Source: Arion vulgaris
Lineage: Eukaryota > Mollusca > Gastropoda > Stylommatophora > Arionidae
Assembly (NCBI GenBank): GCA_020796225.1
Contig: CM036759.1
Coordinates: 620,001 to 684,000, forward strand
DNA length: 64,000 bases
Reading direction: 5' to 3'
Shown: one piece after another, positions 35,126 to 46,589 of the stretch
Layout of the letters: each line of letters begins with the position of its first letter
Numbering within the stretch: position 1 is the stretch's first letter
Notes under the pieces: model-generated
What the model was told of the DNA's origin: nothing
What the model saw: only the letters and a program-made list of their open reading frames with translations
Database searches by the model: none
Program-made: the position numbers and the translations under genes

Positions 35126-35404
35126 ATTTAGTTAAAATAAACAATTTAATAATAAAACAAAATCAAAATAAATCAAGATGCAATAAAAGATAACATACTG
35201 ATTAGGTTCAAACAATCTTAATCAAGATTCTTGTCAAATGATAGAGCTATAAGTTTCAAACAATCTACAGAACACAAACTTCAAATAACCATAATGCAGT
35301 GTTCAAACAGGCTTCACTAAAAAATGTGCTTGTTAAATGTATAGGCCATACTGATGTAGGTGTTCAAACAGTGCTTCACTACAAGTATTCACATTTAGTT
35401 CCAG
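35126..35404. other. Blended, low-quality sequence
   Basis: Short matches to the 66-bp array, to 35,400-35,450 and to the LINE at 35,500-35,570 are interleaved with many small gaps. It looks like a consensus of different reads rather than a natural sequence. Confidence 0.5.
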
Positions 35405-36275
35405 AAATAAACAATTTAATAATAAAACAAAATCAAAATAAACAATACCAATACAGATAACAACCTCAATAACAACTACAATTTAATCAACGAACTACTC
35501 TTTGCAGATGATCAGAGTATAATTTACAACAACGAACACAAACTTCAACAACACATAAATGCACTGCAAGCGACATCATGACATGAAAATTAACACCTCC
35601 AAAACAGAAGTCATGACAATAAGTAGGTCAACAGGTCAACTAAATATACAGGTGAATAATGTCAAAATACAACAGACTCCAGAATTCAAATATCTCAGGA
35701 GTATATTCACAGCAGATGGAAAGATGGACAGAGAAATCGAGACTAGATGCCAGAAGGCAAATGCAGTGACATACCAACTGTCACCACTATTAAAACATCC
35801 AAGCATTAACATGGCAGTTAAACGACAACTGATAAACTGTATATTTATTCCAACTCTCTGCTATCAGTGCCAAACATGGCCCCTGACTAAGACACAAGAA
35901 AGAAAGATTACAACATGTGAAAAATGATGTCTACGAAAAGCTGTCAACGTTACAAGGCGAGATAGAGTGAGAAACGAGAATATCAGAAGCATCGTTGGTA
36001 CTATACCATGCATACAGTACATCGAGAAGCAAAGAATCAAGTGGTTTGGCCATCTAATGAGAATGGAACCATATTTACTACCATCATGTGCCTATAATAA
36101 TCAACACTCAGGGCGCAGAGCACGAGGCAGGCCAAGAACACGATGGATATATAACATCTCAGAGTCCCTGCGAAAGCATGGACTGACGTCAAGCGCAACA
36201 CACCTGGCACAAGATAGAAAACTAACTCTCCCATGACGCTTCACAGCAAATGTGGTTAAGATAAGATAAGATAAT
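35405..36275 (+). mobile_element. 5'-truncated LINE with (ATAAG)n tail
   Basis: Begins just before the RT catalytic motif (ELLFADDQSIIYNNEHKLQQ), then KINTSKTEVMTISRSTGQ, FKYLRSIFTADGKMDREIET, and QRIKWFGHLMRMEPYLLPS, with one stop at about 35,925. The 3' end reads GTTAAGATAAGATAAGATAA. AATAAACAATTTAATA occurs on both sides (35,406 and 36,272), consistent with a target duplication, but a third copy at 35,138 weakens this. Confidence 0.8.
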
Positions 36276-36364
36276 AAACAATTTAATACCATATCAGAAA
36301 TTGGGAAAACAAAAGATTAGATGAGAACTTGCATTTGCAACTACTAGCCATTATATATATTTAT

Positions 36365-36837
36365 TTATATATATATGTTTTCCTCTCATACCATTATATG
36401 TTACATAGAGCCTGCAAGTAATTTCTCCATACTGCTCTGTCCTGGGTAACTTGATCAATCTCTTTCATGGAATTGAGTTCTATGTTTTTTGTCTCACTCA
36501 GCAAAGTTCATTTCAGGGTTTCCCTAGGTTGTCTTCTCTTTCTTGAACACTTTTGCCTCCCACTTCAAAACCTGCTTTGGCATTCTTTGATCCTTTCTTC
36601 TCAAGGCATGCCCAACATATCTCCATCCTCCCCCTCTTATAACATATGGTTGACCAGACATTTCTCTGATTTCATCACTTCTGAATTTGTTCTATTTTAT
36701 GTTCATTATTTTTCGAAGACATCTATTTTCAAATGCATTAAACTTGCTTTCTATGTCTTTAGTCATTTTCCAACTCTCACTGGCATATGCTAGGATTGAT
36801 ACAACATTTGAATTGAAAATTCGTAATTTAGTTTTAA
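36365..36837 (-). mobile_element. LINE C terminus, left piece of split LINE
   Basis: Minus strand encodes SDEIREMSGQPYV, GGGWRYVGHALRRKDQR and the C-terminal WEAK region, then an AT-rich 3' end. It continues to the right beyond the MITE at 37,304. The same 3' end, without a MITE, lies at 42,190-42,715. Confidence 0.75.
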
Positions 36838-37299
36838 CTCTTTCCACGCTTTTCACCGCACACTGCACCACAACGGAAGTCCGTAATCGTCATTAGCCGC
36901 ACACTGCACCACAATGGAAGTCCGTAATCGTCATTAGCGGCACTGCACCACAACGGAAGTCCATAATCGTCATTAGTCGCACACTGCACCACAACGGAAG
37001 TCCGTAATCGTTATTAGCCGCACACTGCGCCACAACGGAAGTCTGTAATCGTCATTAGCCGCACACTGCGCCATATAGTTGCTTCCCTTATAAAAAGTCT
37101 TTATAATTTTACTTGTCCTACTTTTTAACCTTGTTATTCCTAAATTAGAGGCTTATGTCCAAGTTTTTCATTACCTACATTGCTCAGTATATAATAATAA
37201 TATATATATGTTTATTTATTGACGAGTAGATGGGATTTGCTTTTTCCCCCCTTAAATGAACTGTTTAAAAATTGAGGAAATAACTCTGCATGGGCAGAG
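36838..37299. mobile_element. piggyBac-like MITE with ~41-bp subterminal repeats
   Basis: 462 bp between TTAA at 36,834-36,837 and 37,300-37,303. The termini are CTCTTTCCACGC and the complement of CTCTGCCCATGC (9 of 12 alike). It contains five tandem copies of a ~41-bp unit with CACACTGCACCACAACGGAA and no ORF. The uninterrupted target is present at 42,660-42,675 (TTTAGTTTTAATACTATATA), giving direct proof of a TTAA insertion. Confidence 0.9.
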
Positions 37300-37303
37300 T
37301 TAA

Positions 37304-37457
37304 TACTATATAACTTGCAGTTCCATATTTTATTTAGACTTTTAAAAGTTGATGTTGCTTTGCCAATTGTCGCATAATTTCTTTATAACATTTCCTGTGC
37401 AATCAAAATTGCAACCTAAATAGGTGAACTGCTCTGTTATTTTTATCATTTTAGATT
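37304..37457 (-). mobile_element. LINE segment between MITE and SINE
   Basis: Minus strand reads EQFTYLGCNFDCTGNVIKKL, the usual RT thumb block of the split LINE, in continuity with both neighbours. Confidence 0.7.
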
Positions 37458-37659
37458 ATCTCTGCCCAGCGTGTTCGTAGCGCGTTGGACTACGGGTGAC
37501 TAGTCCTCTGTAAGTGTGGGTTCAACTCCGTGGACTGGCAGAAAAGCTACAGGTTCCCCAGATTTACGGTGTTCGTGGCACCGAGCCGAAGGGTTACGAT
37601 GTCCATGACACCGAGCGAAGAGCTTTCAGCTCAAGTGCTTCTGGATCGGAAAAAAAAAA
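37458..37659 (+). mobile_element. tRNA-derived SINE with poly(A) and 12-bp target duplication
   Basis: A-box-like TAGCGCGTTGG and perfect B box GGTTCAACTCC in the head, a 10-base poly(A) tail, and identical flanks TCATTTTAGATT (37,446-37,457 and 37,660-37,671). It interrupts the thumb region of a minus-strand LINE. Spurious plus-strand ORFs cross it. Confidence 0.88.
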
Positions 37660-38461
37660 TCATTTTAGATTCCAGGGTGATATCTGCATTACTTGCCATA
37701 TGTGTCTTCATTATATTTGTTTTTTCATAGCTTATCTGCAGTCCAACTTTTGATGCTATAGATGACAAGTTATCTGTTTTTCTTTGCATATCTTGGTTGT
37801 TTCTACTTAACAAGGCAATATCATCTGCAAAATCCAAATCTTCTGGTTGACTATTTTCTACCCAATCGATGCCAGTTTCGCCCCTGCAACATTTTCGTAT
37901 CACCAAGTCAATGGCCACTCCAAACAATAGCGGAAATAGAATACAGCCTTGCTTTACTCCGGTTTCAACCATAAACCAGTCGTTGTGTCCACCATCAGTG
38001 CGAACTGCACACTGTGAACCATCATATAGGCTCTTAATAATGTTTATTATTTTGTCTGGTATTCCATAGCATCTCAGAATATTCTACAGGGAGATTCTGT
38101 GTAGACTATCAAAGGCATTTTTAAAATCGATGAAATTTAGTATGAGTGGTTGTTGCTTCTCAATATGTTCCTCCAAAATTAGTCGTAGGGTAATTATTTG
38201 GTCTAAGCAGCTTCTCCCAGGTCTTAAACCAGCTTGTTCTTCTCTCAGGGTTGTATCCACTGATCCTTTGATTCTATTAAGAATGATTTTGCAGAAAGTC
38301 TTGGTCATTAATGATAATAGGGTGATCCCTCTCCAGTTGTTGCAATCTTTGAGATCACCTTTTGTGGGATTTTAACAATTATTCCCTTTTACCATTGTTC
38401 TGGGACAGTTTCTTCTTCACATATTTTATTAAATAATTCTTGCACCTGGTTAATAATTGTA
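37660..38461 (-). mobile_element. LINE RT domain, right piece of split LINE
   Basis: Minus strand: EETVPEQW (about 38,400), REEQAGLRPGRSCLDQIITL, LNFIDFKNAFDSLHR (motif A), ETGVKQGCILFPLLF (motif B), LDFADDIALLSRNNQDMQ (catalytic motif) and GLQISYEKTNIM. It has few frameshifts, so it is younger than most LINE pieces here. It continues at 37,457 and 36,837. Confidence 0.85.
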
Positions 38462-38462
38462 T

Positions 38463-38867
38463 CATCAGCTGCTCATCATCAACAAATAGCTTGTCCTGAG
38501 CAGAACTTTGCCACCCCAAAAGTCCTCCAGAATTTCTCTCTCATAGGCCTGATGTCCTGCCTCTGCAGCCATCATGTTCAAACCATCAGTTTCATCCTGA
38601 ATCCATCTTCTCCGTGGTTTTCCTCTTCTTCTCTTTGCCGGTATGCCTCCTTCCATGATAGTCTTCTCCAGCCCTTCATGTCTTTTTATATGTCCAAAAT
38701 ATCTCGATTTTCTATTTCTTATTTGTAGCATCAGCCCGTTTTCTTTAATTTTGAGTTCTTTCTGGATAGAGCTATTTGTTTTTTTCTCTCTGTCCATGAA
38801 ATACGAAGGACTCTTCTGTAACACTTATATTCAAAAGCACATATATGTTTTTCCACTGCATTTAGTT
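38463..38867 (-). mobile_element. RTE-type LINE 1: C terminus
   Basis: Minus strand frame encodes RYFGHIKRHEGLEKTIMEGG, PAKRRRGKPRRRWIQDETDG and GGKVLLRTSYLLMM, then a GATGATGAG tail. Its upstream part (VATYGCEAWTFNKA) lies beyond the inserted I-type fragment, at 39,503. A close 3' copy is at 49,107-49,378. Confidence 0.85.
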
Positions 38868-39502
38868 TGGTGAGAAGTCCGGCTGGGGTTTCTTGGCTAA
38901 TGCGCATGGTAGGGTTGTTGCAGAGCGAAGTGGGGCATACAGGACAACTACTTCTAGTATAGGATGGAGGTTGAGGCCATTACTGGTGCCCTCCATTGGA
39001 TCTCTGGGACTTTATTTACTGGGGCAGTTGTTGTATCTGACTCTCAGTCGATGCTTCACAAGATCCAGAAGGGCAGGTTTCGGTATGAGTGGATGCCGTC
39101 TATAGAAGTTTCTAACCTCCAGAGGCGTATGTGGATATACTGTCATGGGCATGCAGGTTTTTACGTTAGTGAGAGAGTGGGCAGGCTTGCATTAACAGCA
39201 TCAATTGTTGAGGAGTTGAAGATGGATAAGGGGATATTCTTCGGTCTCTTGCGACTGTCTGTTGGATGAGGACACTAAAATCGATGTTGAATCGATCAAG
39301 CGATTTAGGCAGTTTGGAGTTACCCGTTGTGCAGGTCGAACTGGATGCCTGAAAGGCAGAGTGAGAGGTGTGTTTAATCAGCGAGCCACGGGAACTATCA
39401 GTATGCATACTTTTCGATATCTGTTGGGGGAGACTGAGCACATATGGGTCTGCCCAGAGTGCAATGACGTCAGTTTAGTAACCAATAACCACTGCCTTAT
39501 TA
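38868..39502 (+). mobile_element. I-type LINE 3' fragment inserted in RTE LINE 1
   Basis: A 5'-truncated copy starting in RNase H (WGFLANAHGRVVAERSGAY frame), with DSQSMLHKIQKGRFRYEWMP and a C-terminal knuckle region, ending TAGTAACCAATAACCA. It is on the opposite strand to the surrounding RTE coding sequence, which it splits between TFNKA and LNAVEKH. No clear target duplication. Confidence 0.85.
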
Positions 39503-41280
39503 AATGTCCATGCTTCACACCCATACGTTGCTACTGGGAATATGCATGCTCTTAGTATTCTGATCTTTGTTTTCTTATCAGTTCCATTCCATACTGTTTT
39601 GAGTTGTTTAATTTTGTAAAGCCATGTTTGTTCTTCTTTTATTTTCCTTCATCCCATGTCCATCTGTTGTTAGTAGTGAACCAAGATATTCAAAACTGTT
39701 CACATTTTTCTACTTTCTCTCCATTGATAAAAATATCTTTTGTCATGTTTGTTTTATCTGTTTGTCATTATTTTTGTTTTTGACACATTGAGATATAGAT
39801 TTTGTTTTTCGCTTTTATCTTTCACTTCTCCTAATAATTTCTCAATCCTTTTTGTGATGTTGACAGTAACACTGTATCGTCAGCGTATAGTAGTTCAGGT
39901 ATTTCTCTTCCTCCGATTACAAAAAAGGATTGTATTGTTCTTTACCGCTATCTTCTGTAACATTCCTCATGATGTTTTCTGCATATATGTTAAACAGACA
40001 AGGCGATAATATGCAGCCTTGTCTGACTTCCTGCCTTATGTCAAACCAATCTGATGTATCATCACATGTTCTTACAGCCACCATTTGATCACTATAAAGT
40101 TCTCTTATAATCTGTATCAAATGTAATGGGAATCCCATTTCTCCGATAATCTTCCACAATTCCTGATGTTCAACACAATCAAATGCCTTTGAGCAGTCAA
40201 TAAAGCATGAGTATAGATCTACATTATGTTCTCTAGATTTTTCTATGATTGTTCTCATGTTAAATATATGGTCACATGTACCTCTGTTCCGTCTAAACCC
40301 AGCTTGTGATATGTTGATATTTTCTTCCATTTTCCTATACAGTCTTCCCAAAATTATTTTTAATAAGATTTTACTTGTGTGGCTATCAATGCCACTGTGC
40401 TATAGTTGGTACATAATTTGGTGTCTCCCTTTTTAGGTATGGGGATAAATATTGATCTTTTCCACTCCTTTGGCCATATTCCTGTTTCCCATACTTTTTT
40501 GCATGATATATTTTTATGCTTTGCTCTTCTCCTGCTTTGATAAATTTTGCTGAAATATTATCACATCCTGGTGATTTTCCCATCTTTAAGCTTTTTATTG
40601 CCCGTTCAACTTCCTCTAGCGTTGGTTCTGGCTCTTTCTCTGTGATTATTTCAGTGTTCGCTCTATTGTCCTTTTCACATCTGTTCATATACATTTCACT
40701 GCAATATTCTTTCCATCTGTTGAGAATTTCTGCTTGTTCTGTTAGGGTTCTTCCCATACTATCTTTTATTGCATTTAGTTTTGGTTTAAACGTTATGGTC
40801 ATTGATTTTATTTCTTTGAACATTTCCTGCTCTCTGCCTTTCTTCTGGTGTTCTTCTAACCTTGCACAAACATTTTGTAGGTATTGCTTTTTATCTCTTC
40901 TTATGTTCTTCCTTATTTCTTTTGCTATATATTTGTAGGCTAACCTATTTTCTTCCTTTGCTATTCCCTATGCGTTTTTTCTATCTTCTCTGTTGTATTA
41001 ACTCTAGTGTCTTGTTTGCAATCCACTCCTTCTTTCTGTCTTTTCTCTGTGGAACCATATCTTTGGCTGTTGACAATAGGATATCTCAGCATGTGTGGTC
41101 AACTCATCTGGTGTCATCTCTTCTTGGACTGTCATCAGTATTTCAAATCTGTTCTTTACTTCTACTCCATATTCCTCTGGAATTTTATTAGCATCAAAAC
41201 GTACTGGTTTTAGTTTCTTCTCATTTTCTGAGCTTACATTTCATCATCGCCATTAATAGCTCATGGTCACTTCCACAGTC
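39503..41280 (-). mobile_element. RTE-type LINE 1: linker and RT
   Basis: Minus strand, from 41,280 down: CGSDHELLMAMMKCKLRK (endonuclease end), linker to EQEMFKEIKSMTITFKPK, KSLKMGKSPGCDNISAKF, QAGFRRNRGTCDHIFNMRTI, CFIDCSKAFDCVEHQELW (motif A), IRQEVRQGCILSPCLFNIYA (motif B), ELLYADDTVLLS-like catalytic motif near 39,895, and the thumb. It has scattered frameshifts. The 5' part of the same copy resumes at 43,225 beyond an inserted LINE. Confidence 0.85.
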
Positions 41281-42189
41281 ACCCGAGTGGTTACCAGGGT
41301 CCAAATTGGGGTGTAAAGAATAGAACCACTATTACCTGCCATGCATGTCATAAGAGGCGACTAAGGAGGTTATGGCTGAAATCGGATGCACAGGTCCTAA
41401 ACGTATAGAAGTCTATGCGTTTAGGGCCTACCAAACCAATGTGCAACGTACAATGTTCTTGGTAAAATCAAACATATCACAAAGTGATTAAAATTTAGAA
41501 AGAACAGAGGAACAAGAGAGGCAATACTTAGTATAAGAATACTCGCTGACAAGTATATAGAAGTATCTACTTGTGTTTCATTGATTATAGCAAAACTTTT
41601 GACAGAGTCCAACATGAAAAGTTAATCATATGTCTACAAGAAATAGGCCTAGATGGGGATGATATCAGACTAATAAGCAACATATACTGGGAACAGACAG
41701 CAATAATAAAATATGAAAATAGCTACTCTCCATACATAGACATAAAGAGAGGAGTGAGACAAGGATGCATTCTGTCACCAAGCCTATTTAACATCTACAC
41801 AGAGAAAATCTTCAAACAACTAGAGGGAATGGCAGGACTCAAGATCAATAGAAAAATAATAAACAACTTAAGATATGCAGATAACACAGTATTGGTAGCA
41901 GGAAGTGAACAAGAATTACAAGAACTAGTGGACCAATTGGACAGAACTAGCAAGAAATATGGATTAGACATTAACATACAGAAAACAAAAACTATGGAAA
42001 TCAACAAGGAAATGGAGAAACCTAAAATGAATATAAAAATACATGGAGAATTACAACATCATGTAAAAAGTTTCTTATATCTTGGTCAGATGATAACAGA
42101 TGATGGCAGATGTATAACAGAAAATAAAAAGAGAATAGGAATGGCCAAGGATAATTTCAATAGTATGAGAAAGTTGCTGACATCCAAAC
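41281..42189 (+). mobile_element. RTE-type LINE 2, inserted in LINE 1: RT
   Basis: The intact frame from 41,571 shows FIDYSKTFDRVQHEKLIICL, IKRGVRQGCILSPSLFNIYT, NLRYADNTVLVAGS (YADD changed to YADN), GLDINIQKTKTMEI and FLYLGQMITDDGRCITENKK. Left of 41,490 is about 200 bp of other sequence including CATAAGAGGCGACTAAGGAG. Near-identical 10-12-bp flanks (ACTTCCACAGTC at 41,269; ACTTCCAGTC at 43,225) suggest one insertion from 41,281 to 43,224. Confidence 0.8.
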
Positions 42190-42715
42190 AAATAATAATA
42201 ATTCCTCTCATACCGTTATATGTTTCATAGGGCCTGCAAGTAACTTCTCCATACCGCTCTATCCTAGACAACTCGCTCAATCTCATCCATGGAACTGAGA
42301 CCGATACCTCTTGCCTCTCTCAGCGAAGTTCGTTTCAGGGTCTCCTTAGGTCGACCTCTCTTTCTTGAACCCTTTGCATCCCACTTCAATGCCTGCTTTG
42401 ATATTCGTTGATCATTTCTCCTCAAGGTGTGTCCAACATATCTCCATCTTCTCTCTCTTATAACAGTTGTCACTAGTGGTTGACCAGACATGTCTCTGAT
42501 TTCATCACTTCTCTGAATTCGTTCCATTTTATATTCATTATTTTTCGCAGACATCTATTTTCAAATGCATTCAACTTGCTTTCTATATCTTTAGTCCTTT
42601 TCCAACTCTTGCTGGCATATGTTAGGATTGATACCACATTTGAATTGAAAATTCGTAATTTAGTTTTAATACTATATAACTTGCAGTTTCATATTTTATT
42701 TAGTCTTTTAAAAGC
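42190..42715 (-). mobile_element. LINE 3' end inserted in LINE 2 (empty site for the MITE)
   Basis: Minus strand encodes SDEIRDMSGQPLVTTVIRER, RWRYVGHTLRRNDQRISKQA, LREARGIGLSSMDEIERVVQ and an (AAT)n-like 3' end at 42,190. Same family as 36,365-37,457, but the TTAA at about 42,665 is single and uninterrupted. Confidence 0.82.
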
Positions 42716-43224
42716 CTTAAAAATAAATTACAAACAGGCTAAAAATGAGAATGATCAAATGCTATATTATATATCCTATATTAATGTTGGCTCGGAAACA
42801 TGGACAATGAACAAGCAGTTAGAAGACAGAATTGATGCATTTGAGATATGGATATATAGAAGAATAGGCAGAGTTTCATGGACAGAAAAACAGACAAATA
42901 AACAAGTTTTAGGAAAACTAGGCATGAAGAAACAATTATTAAGAGAAATAAAATTCAGACAAGTAAAGTATTTTGGGCACATAAAAATAAATGGCACCAT
43001 GATACAACATTTACTAGAGGGGAAAGTTGAGGGGGAAGAGGAAGACCGAGAGATACGTGGGAGGGAAACTTAAAGAAATGAACAGGTTACAGTCTGGCAG
43101 TGTGCAACACCCAAGGTGAAAGACAGAGGATGCTGGAGATTCATTGCAGCCAACCTTCGATGTGGAGATGGGACCTGATGATGATAATTATTAAAATTGG
43201 TCGTCAAGAACGAATGCAAAGAAG
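42716..43224 (+). mobile_element. RTE-type LINE 2: C terminus
   Basis: Resumes LINE 2: NVGSETWTMNKQLEDRIDAF, YRRIGRVSWTEKQTNKQVLG, FRQVKYFGHIKINGTMIQHL and the C-terminal ATPKVKDRGCWR frame, ending at GATGATGATAATTATT. Confidence 0.8.
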
Positions 43225-43940
43225 ACTTCCAGTCTGCACCAGGCATGGTTTTGGCAGTTGTTATTATTTATCTCCATCGCTGTTGGATTATTATATAATC
43301 GATTTGGTTTTTGGTCTTCCGTCTGGTGACGTCCGGTATTATAACCTTCTAGGATGTTGTTGTAACAATGTGTTTGCTATTACCAGATCATTTTCAGCAC
43401 AAAAAGTAATCAGTTTCTCTCCTGCCTCATTTCTACTGGCTATGCTGTGTTTTCCTACTATTTGTTTTTCTTCTCTTGTTCTATCTTTTCCAACTTTGGC
43501 ATTGAAATCTCCCATTATTATTAAGATGTCGCTTTTGCTAACTTTATCTACTGTTTCCTGGAGAATGTTATAAAATTCCTCTATGACTTCTGCATCTATA
43601 GTTGGTGCATATATTTGTATAAGTGTAATGTTTCTTGATTTTCCCTTAAGTCTTACACTAATGATTCTTTCATTTATGGGATTGTATCCTAGGAGTGTGT
43701 TAGATGTGTGTTTTTGTAGATATATCGCCACTCCATTCCTTTCTTTTTTGTCTCCTCCAGAGTATATAAACATTCCCTTTTGTGTATTAAAGTGACCTTG
43801 ACCACTCCACCTATGCTCAGAAATTCCTAATATGTTGAAATTTAGTCATTTTATTTCTTTCTCAACTTTCTGATGTTTTCCCTCATTCATTGTTCTCACA
43901 TTCCACACTCCTATTTTAATTTTCTTTTTCAAGTCCAACG
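43225..43940 (-). mobile_element. RTE-type LINE 1: endonuclease
   Basis: Minus strand: HRWSGQGHFNTQKGMFIYSG, NGVAIYLQKHTSNTLLGYNP, LIQIYAPTIDAEVIEEFYNI, ILIIMGDFNAKVGKDRTREE (core GDFNA) and QQHPRRL, then after a frameshift TAKTMPGADW at the edge of LINE 2. It is continuous by homology with 41,280. Confidence 0.85.
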
Positions 43941-44745
43941 CGGGGGCCTTCCTTGACAACACAGTTGGACTTTTGGCCATCATCAAATTTGCTAGTACTA
44001 GTCCCCGCCTTGGACTCTTCCCCAGTGTGTTTATGATCCTCCTAGCCTGGGGGCCTCACCAGCAGATCTTGTTTCTATTATGTTGTATTCCATATTATTG
44101 TTGGGGTTTTCTAGGCATTGTCTTGGAAGGTAGTCTGCCATTGCTTTCCTTCCTGACAGTGATCATACTGGTCCATGACCGTAACCATTGTCTCTATTAC
44201 AGAGATCCTCTGTCTACCTTCCTGGCAGTGACCATACTGGTCCATGACCGTAACCAGTCTCAATTACAGAGATCCTCTGTCTACCTTCCTGGCAGTGACC
44301 ATACTGGTCCATGATCCTCTGTCTACCTTCCTGGCAGTGATCATACTGGTCCATGACTGTAACCATTGTCTCTATTACAGAGATCCTCTGTCTACCTTCC
44401 TGGCAGTGACCATACTGGTCCATGACCGTAACCATTGTCTCTATTACAGAGATCATCTGTCTACCTTCCTAGCAGTGACCATACTGGTCCATGACTGTAA
44501 CCATTGTCTCTATTACAGAGATCCTCTGTCTACCGTCGCGAGTTTTGATACCATAACCATTGACACTTTATCAGCTGCTCCCTCACTCATCCACCACCTG
44601 CTCCCATGGCTTCCACGTGACCCTGCCGGTAGGGGCTAAATGGGTACTCCACCTTGCCCAAGGGTGTACAGTAGACTAGCGGAGGAAAGGAGGCACCTGA
44701 CATCTCCTTTGATAGAGGTTTACTCTACCCGCTACCCATTTTATC
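43941..44745 (-). mobile_element. RTE-type LINE 1: presumed 5' region with 69-bp repeats
   Basis: Upstream of the LINE 1 endonuclease on the minus strand, without a clear ORF. It contains six copies of a 69-bp repeat (44,130-44,540) and a GC-richer segment around 44,560-44,740 that I take as the 5' end. The exact element start is not defined. Confidence 0.55.
44130..44540. repeat. 69-bp tandem repeat, about six copies
   Basis: Unit contains CTGGCAGTGACCATACTGGT then CCATGACCGTAACCATTGTC. One unit is shortened at 44,305. Open frames in both directions follow from 69 being a multiple of 3. Confidence 0.9.
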
Positions 44746-45394
44746 GTGATAAAATACTAGCTATTACTACTCTATATGGTCACAAAGCTATGCTGGCACT
44801 AACAAGTGCAATAAAAATTATACAACTTGAAAAGATAAACTGTCGTGAATAAAGAAAGAAATTATTATAGTTCAAATATGTTTGAGTTTTTATTTGTTTA
44901 AATTCACAATAAAATACTATACTTCTCAATCTACAAAACATAAAAGAGTTGGTGGATGATAATTTCTGTTGTCGAGTACTTGTGGGTATACCGACAACTA
45001 GATTGAACAAGGGATTTACAATTATCCCTCAATGAAAATCTCAAACGCCAAGCTTGTACACATCACAAAAGAATTTCTAAATTATGTGTAGGGATAGAGT
45101 ATTTTAATGCAACAAGCCGAGTTAATGAAGTAAAATGGCAGTGTGATGTCCTGGCATACAAGAAATAGACAGCAAGACAGGTTAGGCTCACTAGGGATGA
45201 GAGAAATTATGTAGGTCAGCAATAATATTTGACTCTGTCTCAAATTGCATATACAAGAGATTAATGCCTTTCTAGCAATGAATCTGTCTGGTAGGATTTT
45301 ATAGCACAGAAATGCACTGTTTATTAGCTGTACCTGCATACAAATTTGTGTCAGGATCTTTTAAAAATATCTTCTTACTTCTGCAACTTTTGGT
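44746..45394. other. Unassigned sequence
   Basis: No coding, repeat or RNA signal that I can support; only short chance ORFs. Confidence 0.4.
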
Positions 45395-46140
45395 TATTGG
45401 TTACTAAACTGACATCATTGCACTCCGGGCAGACCCATATGTGCTCAGTCTCCCCAACAGATATCGAAGAGTATGCATACTAATGGTTCCTGTGTCTTGC
45501 TGATTAAACACACCTCTCTCACTCTGCCTCTCAGGCATCCAGTTCGACTTGAACAACGGGTAACTGCAAACTGCCTAAATCGCTTGATCGATTCAACATC
45601 GATTTTAGTGTCCTCATCCAACAGACAGTCGCTAAGAGACCAAAGAACATCCCCTTATCCATCTTCAACTCCCCAACAATCGATGCTGTTGATGCAAGCC
45701 TGTCCGCTCTCTCATTACCATAAACACCTGCATGCCCAGGACAGTAGATCCATGTAAGCCGCTGGAGGTTAGAAACTTCTATAGACGACATCCACTCATA
45801 CCGAAACCTGCCCTTCTGGATCTTGTGAAGCATCGACTGAGAGTCAGACACAACAACTGCTCCAGTAAATGAAGTCCCAGAGATCCAATGGAGGGCACCA
45901 GTAATGGCCTCAACCTCCATCCTATACTAGAAGTAGTTGTCCTGTATGCCCCACTTCGCTCTGCAACAACCCTACCATGCGCATTAGCCAAGAAACCCCA
46001 GTCGGACTTCTCACCATGTTGAACCGACCCATCGGTATATACAACAAAATCATCATCCCTTGCATTATCTTCTATTAGCTGCTTAACTGTGAGATCAGCC
46101 TTCATGTTGCCTCAATCTCTACATTCTCTTCCAAGAGTAA
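45395..46140 (-). mobile_element. I-type LINE 3' fragment
   Basis: Minus strand: MKADLTVKQLIEDNARDDDF, VVYTDGSVQHGE, SQSMLHKIQKGRFRYEWMSS, WIYCPGHAGVYGNERADRLA (RNase H core residues kept) and the C terminus, ending with GTTTAGTAACCAATAACCAA. Frameshifts near 45,910 and 45,680. Confidence 0.85.
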
Positions 46141-46589
46141 TGATAACTATCTCTCAACGTTCTGTAACCTTAATTAGGTTTATGTACAAATTAAGCAGTA
46201 ATTCTCTTCGTTTTCAACTAATTGTTATATGAATTATAATATATTGTTTTGTAGATAAATAAGTGCTCTATTATTTAATACTAAAAGACTGATACATGCA
46301 GATGCCGTAATTCTTGTTTTTAATATAACTGAATGTGATTTACAGACTAAAATACTGTAAAGTATTTAAAACTCTACTTACCATCAAATTCTGATTTGAT
46401 AAGAGTTTTCATCGCTTTCTTCTAATACTAATCATGCAGTATATTCAATAACAAGGTGGAAAGACACTGGAATATGCCAACTTACTAGTATTTACATTAT
46501 TAGAAACAATGTGTTTGCACAAGTACTTCCACTTCCTATAAACATATTGAAAGATCTGAATACATGTATAGGTAGACCTGATTTTCTTC
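46141..46589. other. Unassigned AT-rich intron sequence
   Basis: Nothing recognised. Confidence 0.4.

Noticed and set aside
34576..35127. 183-residue minus-strand ORF of MLVKHCLNTYISMAYTFNKH repeats
   Set aside because: The 66-bp unit is a multiple of three and happens to lack stops; no independent coding evidence.
38840..39520. Target duplication around the I-type fragment in RTE LINE 1
   Set aside because: No convincing identical flanks; only short matches such as ACTGC.
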